From NCBI GenBank assembly GCA_014529385.2, contig CM043968.1, positions 125,199,518 to 125,263,517 of the forward strand: DNA of 64,000 bases. The letters run 5' to 3'. Positions 55,578 to 64,000 of the stretch are shown here, piece after piece. How positions within the stretch are numbered: the stretch's first letter is position 1; each line of letters starts with the position of its first letter. The notes below the pieces were generated by a model. That model was not told the origin of the DNA and ran no database searches. It saw nothing but the letters and a program-made list of their open reading frames with translations. Both the position numbers and the translations under genes were made by a program. This stretch comes from Adiantum capillus-veneris. Taxonomy: Eukaryota; Streptophyta; Polypodiopsida; Polypodiales; Pteridaceae.

Positions 55578-56681
55578 TTAACCCCACACAACATTAGCCT
55601 TAATCCTTAAAAAATAGGATTCTTTACAAGGCCCATGCAAGGTCCATATTTCTCCTAATGCATGGGTATCCATTGAAATTCCAAAAGCATACTTTGAATT
55701 ATAACTCAACCTCATAGGCCGCACATTCCTATTTGCACAGGGACTTTCCTCCTCCTTAGGCACCACAATATCTTCATGAGAGATCTCCTTATTTTTCTTA
55801 TTCCTTTGCTTATATGCCTTGCGACACATATTTTGCTTCTTAATAGTGCAATCTTTACATATAAAATATTTTGTATTCCTCCAATAGATCCAATTATTAT
55901 CAACAAGGATAATCTTTCATTTGGTCTCATCTGGCATGGTGCATACAAGTGGCCGTTCCTCAAGCGAGGAGCTCCTTGCTTGCCCACTCTATCTGCTCCG
56001 TAAACCATAACTCCTTACATGCCAAAGTGGGTTTTGAAGAAATCTTCAATAACAATGGCAAGAGAAGGAACTTCTCTTTGAGAATTCCACGAATAACAGA
56101 GTTCTTGAGCGTCGCTCTCGCTCCCGTTCCTTGAGCTCCTCTACATCCACATTCCCAACATCCTTTGTTTGAGCCGTAGTTTGCATGAGGGAAGAATTAG
56201 GAACCACATTGCTACCATATACATCAGCCTAAGACTTGTTTGTGCATACATTTTTCATGTCACATACATCTCGGCTCATGGTGTCAAATTTCTCCTCTTT
56301 CAATACATGGTCATACTCTATGTTGCTCATGCGCTCATTCAAAGCATTCAAGTCCACAAGAGAGCGTTTACATTCCTTGACTTCCTCCTTAAGTTACATC
56401 AAACATGTTGTTTGCATCTCAGGTGTCTTCTTGAGATTCTCATTCTCAACCACTAGAACCCTTAGCGTGATAGTCTCCATTGCAAGTGCTCATAAGTCTT
56501 CACCTTATTTGTTTACGGTCTCTTGCAACGATACCAAGTATGACATGATCATGGTTTTTGATTTCCTTGGTTGAGTGGTTGTGTTTCTATCTCCACACGT
56601 AGGAGATTTTAGATCATTTTCTACAATGGTCATGGACCTTGTTGAAGAAGAAAAACCCTTTTCAGTGCTACCGAAAGACAT
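55578..56681 (-). pseudogene. coiled-coil protein with Cys pair, 46-57 kb module
   Basis: From the ATG at 56681 (MSFGSTEKGFSSSTRSM) one frame can be followed for about 368 codons to 55578, broken by several single stop codons without loss of phase. The middle is coiled coil (METITLRVLVVENENLKK; LNALNERMSNIEYDHVLKEE). Near the C-terminus NWIYWRNTKYFICKDC is followed by a basic block (KKQNMCRKAYKQRNKKNKE), which could be a small zinc-binding DNA-contact motif. The ends of the frame are well defined. It lies upstream of the transposase-like gene in the same orientation. Function unknown. Confidence 0.5.
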
Positions 56682-57129
56682 TGTATGTAAAATAAGAGAA
56701 GAGAGTCAACTTCTCCGAACCTGTTCACTTAAAAAATGCTACTACAAAAAGTCTTCCATAACTTTGATTTTTTTTTTTTTTACATCAGTGCATAGAGGGC
56801 ATGGTGATCTTTGATTGAGGCTATAGATAACCCAAATCAGAGTTCGGATGTTCTGCGATAACTGGTTCACTGGTTTTTTAGGGGAGGTATTTGTCTAAAA
56901 GTACTTGATTTGGCATAATCTAGTCGCAAACATACTGACAACACGAACATCATTGATTTTTTGTGCAAAGAAATCGGGGAATATGTTATGGTATCTGCCT
57001 CTTGACTTGGCATAGGAGTAGTAAGATGCCTGGAGCTTTGGGATCAATTAAATACATCTAATGAATAGTGGGTCTTACACATGATACTGATGCTATATCA
57101 TCATTTGCATATCACTTACTAATTTTGGT

Positions 57130-57480
57130 AATACCTACTGTGTGGGTTGGCTTACCAAACAATGCCATGGTCTCTTTCTGCTCATTATGAAGGTAAGTAT
57201 CCTATCGTTTACATTTATTGATAAACACTACAGTGTGGGTTGGCTTACTGAAGTTTGTGGTGATTTCTTTTGCTCAATGAGAAGGTTACTATCCTGTCTA
57301 TGCATAATGGAGATTTGGTTGGAAAGGTACACCTCGAATGGGTATTGGTTCTTGCATATGGTACTATCGTTGTCAGTACATTAAGAAGCTTTGGGATGGG
57401 GGGTATACCCTGGATGATTATTGGTTTTTGTGCTTGGTATTGTTGCTATAACTCGATATCATGTTAAACTGTTGCTTATA
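57130..57480 (+). repeat. degenerate tandem repeat, about 93-bp unit
   Basis: TGTGGGTTGGCTTA occurs at 57141 and 57234 with similar following sequence, and a weaker third relative (GGTATTGGTTCTTGC) follows near 57340. No coding potential. Confidence 0.5.
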
Positions 57481-58700
57481 AAATCTGGTATAAACCCTCT
57501 GGTTGGGTTTACTTAGTGATTTTTTTGGGCCAATTTTTGCCTTTTAACACGCTAATGCTGAAAACTTTTTGGCGACCTTGGGGGGCTTATGGCCCGGCTG
57601 CACTACATGTATGCAGCTATTTGTTGTCATTTGATAGGTTGAGGTAATGCAATACTCTATTTGCATTCACAGCTTGACCGAGTTCTTTTTGGTTTCATAG
57701 TCAGACATGCCCAATCCTCGTAGGAGAACCCGTCCTACACCACAAACTCAACTTACCAAGGCTGGTAGGCACAATAGGCAAAGACTCAGGGTGCACTGGC
57801 TAACTTCTTCTTTGAGACTAGTGCCCAATCAATTGATGGATTGCAACAGGTGCATGGCCGTCATCGCTAGCGACAAGCACGCCCCACAACCCCCCCGTGA
57901 CCAACCTGCGACATGCTTGCAACATTGGGTTCCTACAAAGAACCGATTCGATCCTCTATAACAGGATGTTATAGAGATCCTATTATAGAGGAGACTCCAT
58001 TCACTTCAGCCCCCCCCCCCCCCCCCCCCCCCGCCCCTCGATCCTACCACCCCGTCTTTACCTCGGAGATTGTGACTTATAGAATTAGGAAGGATTGGAT
58101 TCCACTATAACTTTATATGTTTTGAATATATTCAACAACAAGTTTGCACTCATTTAGAATATTTTAGGTTTCTTTATAGATAGAGCCTTATGAATTTGGC
58201 AGATAAAAAACTCAAGAAGTTGGTGTTGGGGAGCATACCACCTGGAGTAGAAGGGGGTATGGCCCTCTAGTTAGGATTAAAATACAAAATAAAACTTTGG
58301 GTTAATAAAACGTTGTTTAAAAATAGTGTAATTACTTTGGACTAAGCTTGAAAGTTTTAAAGAAAAGTTAAAAGATGGACATGGATAATAACTGGTATAG
58401 TTCATTGATACCTGTAAAACACATCCAAGGCTAGCATATCTATTGTGTTGTTTGGATGGATGTAGGTAAGGACTCTATCTTATCTTGGAGGTTTTTTTGG
58501 CTTAAAAGCTATTGTCCACACATGGTTGCACATACAATTACTGCAGAGGAAGTACTTCTGATAACTGTATACTAGAATGAGGCTTCATTCTTATAAGCAT
58601 TGTACAAAAATGATTCTAAGGCTGAGTTGTTTTTGTACTTATCATTTCCCTTTCTCTGGAGCCAACTGTCTTTTGAATGTGAAAGTTCAATTATGTGTTA
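57480..58700. other. anonymous region with poly-C tract
   Basis: A short Arg/Pro-rich frame begins at 57707, but nothing supports it as a gene. A small inverted repeat (TCTATAAC / GTTATAGA, about 57955-57978) and a C run (58012-58031) are the only structures seen. Confidence 0.5.
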
Positions 58701-58717
58701 TTATTTATGTTAAAACA

Positions 58718-58888
58718 GCTACACACACACACACACACATGCACGCATGCACGCGTGCACGTGCACACACACACGCACATGCTGTCGACAAAACCAACAC
58801 CGAGACAGTATTCAACAATTTGATACAGCACTGAAAGCATTTTTTAAAATTTTGTGTACAAGAGCGTGTTCACACACCTGCACACACA
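58718..58888. repeat. AC / GCAC microsatellites
   Basis: ACACACAC (58720-58738), then alternating CATGCACGCATGCACG and a second AC block (58763-58776), with smaller CACACAC blocks to 58886. Confidence 0.9.
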
Positions 58889-59106
58889 GTTCTTGGTCAA
58901 TGACAAGAGATTTTAGGAGCCTTTTCTCTGACTCAATGACAAATTAGCAAAGCTTCACATTGGTAGTTTTCTGAACCATTCCCGGCCTGAAGAGAGAGTG
59001 AAAGAGCATTGAGGACTCTTCATTGATGAGAAAGCCCCGATGTTTTCTCGAGCATTGGCTTGGCCCGACATCATCAAGCATCGAAATGTTTTGGCACCCT
59101 TGGCAT

Positions 59107-60190
<1,084 letters not shown>

Positions 60191-60199
60191 GGACTTGAG

Positions 60200-60600
60200 G
60201 TGCTTTTGGTGTTGTTGTTGTTGAAGATTTTGGTTGTGGTCAAAAGAAGATATTCATCCAGCTTTTTGTCAGGACCAGACTCTCTTTGATGAGATGGGAG
60301 TCAATGATGTAGAAAGTGTCTTTGAACTCTCAAGTAGTCAACTTGAGTACAACTTCTACCATGCCAAAGCTAGGAATTGATGTTCTAGAACTTGTGTATA
60401 TTGTTTCTTCTAAATCCTTGATTGGCAGTTTTTCCATCATTATCCACGTGCCATAAGACATTAGATTCTTTGTAGCACCAAGACCTATCATAACTAAACA
60501 GGTAATTTTGAGCCCTGTTTCTCCACATATGTTGAATTTGATCACTGTAGGAGACAATTGTTCTTTTTCCCTATCCCATTTGATGTTGAACTTGGAAGCA
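60200..60600 (-). pseudogene. retropepsin-like relic
   Basis: On the minus strand a frame reads VIKFNICGETGLKITCLVMI followed by GLGATKNLMSYGTW and, further on, PSFGMVEVVLKL, then after a stop ESLVLTKSWM. The order resembles a clan-AA protease: the GA-x-NLMS part, a P-G-V flap and a C-terminal ILG-like block. The catalytic Asp is not clearly present. It could be a relic of a gypsy or caulimovirus-like element. Confidence is low. Confidence 0.35.
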
Positions 60601-60647
60601 TTAGTTCTTCATGTTCTTTTAATTGCACTTTTTCTAGAGCCGACTTT

Positions 60648-60843
60648 TGTTGGGTAAAGACTGCCATGACCATGACCTGTGTGAACCATCCCTACACACA
60701 CTAGCTCCACTAACCTTTCTATAACTCCTTTACATATGAATAAAGAGATACAAGCCAACTTCCACACTGTTGTGTATTTCTTCCAAACCTCTTCTCCTTC
60801 CCCCTTCCTTGCGTGCACGTGCACGAGGCATTAGCCCCTTCAA
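60648..60843 (+). repeat. small LTR-like segment next to a degenerate primer site
   Basis: It begins TGTTGGGTAAAG and ends CCCCTTCAAC. An AATAAA (about 60737) lies inside. Directly after it CTAGTATCGGAGCCTG resembles the tRNA-Met primer site TGGTATCAGAGCC with two transitions. No gag or pol follows. Confidence 0.4.
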
Positions 60844-60859
60844 CTAGTATCGGAGCCTG

Positions 60860-61750
60860 CGGATCTCGCTCCCCATCACCACGTGTGCAACCATCCTTGG
60901 AAGTAAGGAATCAAGGAAGCAAGCAAGACTAGTCGATTTTTGTGTGTGTGGGATGTATGCACGAACAATCAAAGCAAGCCAAGCAAGGCAAGCTTGGAAT
61001 TAGTAGGTGGAAGGCGTCAAAGGTAGCATGCCTCACAAATTGAGACCAAGCAGTAGAACTGGAATTGAGTGTTGAGTAGCAGAGATAGAGAAAGCAGCTT
61101 TTATGAACTACAACATTAATGAGCAACAAAGCCCAAAGGGGTAGAGCTGGGCAAGCGCAGTTGGTTAGCATCGGGAATGTGACAAAGCTTGCAGCCATGC
61201 AGGTGCAACCCATAAGCAGAGCATCAAGAGCCAAAAGCAAGCTTGTAGAACTTGAACCGGGCAGCATCCGTACAAGCAAATTGAAGACAATAGAATCAAA
61301 TTGTGTGGTGGTGTACACACATACACACACACACACTATTAGTAGCAAGCTAACTTGGATACCACTTTTTGGAGCTCTCATTGCAAAACACTTATTATTT
61401 TGATAAATTGGGAATATTGTAACTCTTATTTTTCGGATAAACTTTGTAATTGATAAGCCGGGGCTACAAGCTTCCAGGTTGTATCAACCTGCCAGTTTCA
61501 TTACGTTTGGATGTCATTTGATGTTGTAACGGATGTGATTTGTTTGCCGATGAGCGATTGGATTTTGGTGATTTCAGTCACTTGAGTGTAGCTTGAGTTA
61601 GGTTCGAGTTGTTTGTTTTTTTTTGAGAGATTGACAACCTCTTGTAGCCTCTATGCACTAGTCAAGTCATCTTCGTCCCATGGATTGACAATTTAATCGT
61701 GGTTCTTGCTAAATCTGCAATAAGATAGGAGTGAGGTTAGACACCCGTCC
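60860..61750. other. anonymous region with AC microsatellite
   Basis: No supported gene. ACACAC at 61314-61335. A plus-strand frame from 61119 has no domain. The stretch ahead of 61755 is probably part of an LTR whose start was not found. Confidence 0.4.
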
Positions 61751-61756
61751 CACATT

Positions 61757-61774
61757 TGGCACCATTGTCGGGGA
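61757..61774 (+). promoter_or_regulatory. primer binding site of tRNA-Asp type (gypsy LTR end)
   Basis: TGGCACCATTGTCGGGGA follows CCCACA at 61749-61754. It matches the TGGCGCCGTTGCCGGGGA-type primer site used by Athila/Tat-like gypsy elements with three transitions. An LTR therefore ends at about 61754. No coding domain of the element could be recognised in the remaining 2.2 kb. Confidence 0.65.
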
Positions 61775-63945
61775 TCGAAGAGACCTAAACTAGGGAAAAA
61801 CATGATCATCTTGTGTAGTTGTCCTTTAACTTCCTCTAGGTTCACCTAGAGTTCAAAACTTTTTTTTAGAAACCGCATAGCTTAAGATTGTCGTCTTTTG
61901 CTGTGTAGAGGTAGCTTGTAAGTAATCATACTTCTTGAGTGCCTTTAGGATTGGAGGATTGTAGAACTAGATTAGGATTTTGAGAATGATTGATAGACGA
62001 GACAAGTCTTAAGATCAATGCTCAGAAAACCATAAAAAACAAGAAAGCGAGTGTTTGTGGACACTTTTCACAACCCCATTGCATAAGAACCTAGGAGTAG
62101 GGTAAGTAGGATCCGAGGTGGATTTCAGAACGTTGCTCTCTCCCAAAGAATCATTGTGAGTTGTTATTTGAAGTTGCAAAATTTCAGGTCTATGGCTAGA
62201 AATAGCACGAAAAGACTCCAAACCACTCAATCCGACAAGAGAGTATACTTAAAAGTTGTATGAACCAACGGGTAAGCTGAGTGTAAATTGGGAAAAATTT
62301 TGTCCAAACTCAATGAATTGAATTTGATTCATAGGCTTATATTGATGTGATAGATTTCATAATAATCAATATCTAATTCTCCTAAATGATTTTCTCATAT
62401 TAAACTGATCATTTAATGTGGGGAAGGCCAGGGGAGAAAAAGCTAGAATATTGGTTAAGCTAGCAGACCGGCCACACTAGGGATCCAAAGGAGGGAAAAT
62501 AGGGATCCAAAGGGGGGGCCATCTACAAAAGAGCCATGTGCAACAATGGGCTAAAAAGACCCTAAGGTTCAGCCCATTAAGACTTCCAAAATGCTAAGGT
62601 TCCAAAATTCAAAGGTTGTGTCCAAAGGTCAACCCTAGGGAAAATTGGATGCTTTGTGTGTGCCCTAAAAGTCTTTGCACATCCCTACATGGGAGGGGGC
62701 GAGCCCTAAAGGTAGGGGATGAGAGAGAAAGCCACACACACACACATACACAGGCTCCCTTTACACAAAGGGAATGAGGGACACATGTCAGCTCCCTAGG
62801 CCAAATGCCCACAAGGTGTGCCCAATTTCTATTGGATGACCCTTGAAGTGGACCAATGAAAATTAAGCTAGAGTAAATCTAGTTTAATTAATTTAAAAAC
62901 ATTTAATAAAAGAAACCAATGAGAATTAAATCTCCTAGAAGACTATTGGGCAGTCTCCCAAGGGGTCCAATGAGCATTCAGGAGCCCCATGGCTTGCCTG
63001 ATTCCTATTGACCAGGAGGCAAAGGGGTCCAATGAGAGTTTAGTTTAATTATTTAATTACCTAAAGCTCTCACAAAAGGGGAAAGGGGGACACGTGTCAG
63101 AAGGCTATCACTTATGCTGCTTAATTGTAATTGGCTTGACTTGGGGAGGGCCAATGAGGCTTCAGGAAGAGCAATTAGCAAGAGGGCTCGCCCAAGAGAG
63201 AGAGGGGGCTGATTTTTGCAAGGCATTATCACACACACACTCACACAAGCTCATGTGTGAAGAAAGAGAAGACTATCTCTTCCCAAGCTTCAATGGAGAA
63301 CTCATCACCTACTCCAAGCTTGTGAGATAGAAGCCTACATCAACACTCTCTTAGCATGTGGATGCAAATCCAACCAAGAGCCAAGCTTCAATGCATGCTC
63401 ATCTCCTCTACCAATCTAATTACTAAGCTAATCTATGCTACATATGAGTGATTATGTGAGGAGATGTACATCTTTCTCGTAAGATACTCCTTCTTCCTCT
63501 CAATCTACTCTCATACCCTGCTAGCTCTCACCATCTTCAAAGGTGTGTGAGGTCTTGGGTCTGAGAACGGGGACAATTCAAGTTGTGTTTGTTAAGTGTT
63601 TTTCTTAGTGCATGAAGTTTCCATCTTCATTGCACTAGCTAGTCTTGAAGGAACACAAAGAATTGTATTGTACAATGTCTCTCTTGATGGGAGAAACCAT
63701 AATACAAAGCCTTTTGGAGGGGGGACCGGCTCCATGAAAATCCGGTCCTCAACTGTTGTCAATAGCTTAATTGCTCTCTCTTTTGAAAGTATTGTCGATG
63801 CTATCTAACTAGGTGTTATGCTTTTTGTTGCTCTCTCCACCCAAGCACTCTTGTAATTCTCATTAGGAATCTACTCTAATGAAATGCCCACTATGTTCAT
63901 GCTAATTTCCGCTACACATAAGTTATTAGGCCATTAAATGTTACA
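61775..63945. other. untranslated leader or anonymous region; LTR ending at 63945
   Basis: No supported coding region. AC runs at 62732-62751 and 63231-63245. The sequence from an undefined point to 63945 (ends ATGTTACA) is probably an LTR, because a primer site follows. Confidence 0.4.
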
Positions 63946-63962
63946 TTGGTATCAAAGCTCAA
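63946..63962 (+). promoter_or_regulatory. primer binding site (tRNA-Met initiator type) at the right edge
   Basis: TTGGTATCAAAGCTCAA directly follows TTACA. It is one transition from TGGTATCAGAGC. The internal region of this copia-like element lies beyond the window. Confidence 0.6.
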
Positions 63963-64000
63963 GGTTTCTCTTTTCTTGCTCAAGAAGGGAGGTCCTCAAG

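Noticed and set aside
57707-58110. Arg/Pro-rich frame as a small gene
   Set aside because: Short, no domain, ends near a poly-C tract, and no promoter or conserved phase was evident.

Overview
The window is nuclear DNA of a land plant, probably one with a large, transposon-rich genome. It holds plant-type Ty3/gypsy and Ty1/copia LTR retrotransposons with tRNA-Met(i) and tRNA-Asp type primer sites, a CACTA (En/Spm) DNA transposon with TNP2-like and PttA-like genes, short GT-AG introns, long CT/GA/GT/AC microsatellites and a large satellite array. No rRNA, tRNA, CRISPR or bacterial gene organisation was seen. No intact host gene is visible, and the species cannot be named from sequence alone.

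Layout. 1-6150: a decayed gypsy element (element 1; protease, RT/RNase H, integrase, then an extra coiled-coil ORF). 6150-22411: a second, larger gypsy element (element 2), missing its 5' end. Its order is gag zinc knuckles, protease, RT, a 2.6-kb insertion, RNase H, two tandem HHCC modules, integrase, a second retropepsin-like domain, a 2.5-kb leader with palindromes, the same kind of extra ORF, a polypurine tract and a 3' LTR. 22412-24441: anonymous DNA with a GT microsatellite. 24616-37747: a complete 13.1-kb CACTA element with an AAT target duplication. It sits in the second copy of a 105-bp tandem repeat whose first copy preserves the empty site, and it carries a 6.3-kb array of about 36 copies of a 173-bp satellite. 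38320-43463: a complete, fairly young copia element with a GAGGA target duplication. 43470-45900: remains of a second copia element (inverted repeat, LTR end, primer site, gag).

46195-56681 is the least explained part. Two decayed, intron-bearing genes of unknown family lie on the plus strand (46195-47519 and 47758-50045). An array of three fold-back repeats follows (50248-50981). Three convergent genes lie on the minus strand: a divergent histone H3-like gene with a long tail and its own TATA box (51196-52075), a multi-exon transposase-like gene (52215-55095) and a coiled-coil/Cys-pair gene (55578-56681). All are broken mainly by in-frame stops that single transitions can explain. This could be one large unrecognised DNA transposon carrying an H3 variant, or several unrelated remnants. 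57000-64000 is mostly non-coding, with microsatellites, a possible protease relic and three LTR-end/primer-site landmarks.

Across the window, most breaks in coding frames look like CAG/CAA to TAG/TAA, TGG to TAG and CGA to TGA changes. This is the spectrum expected of cytosine-methylated, silenced repeats.
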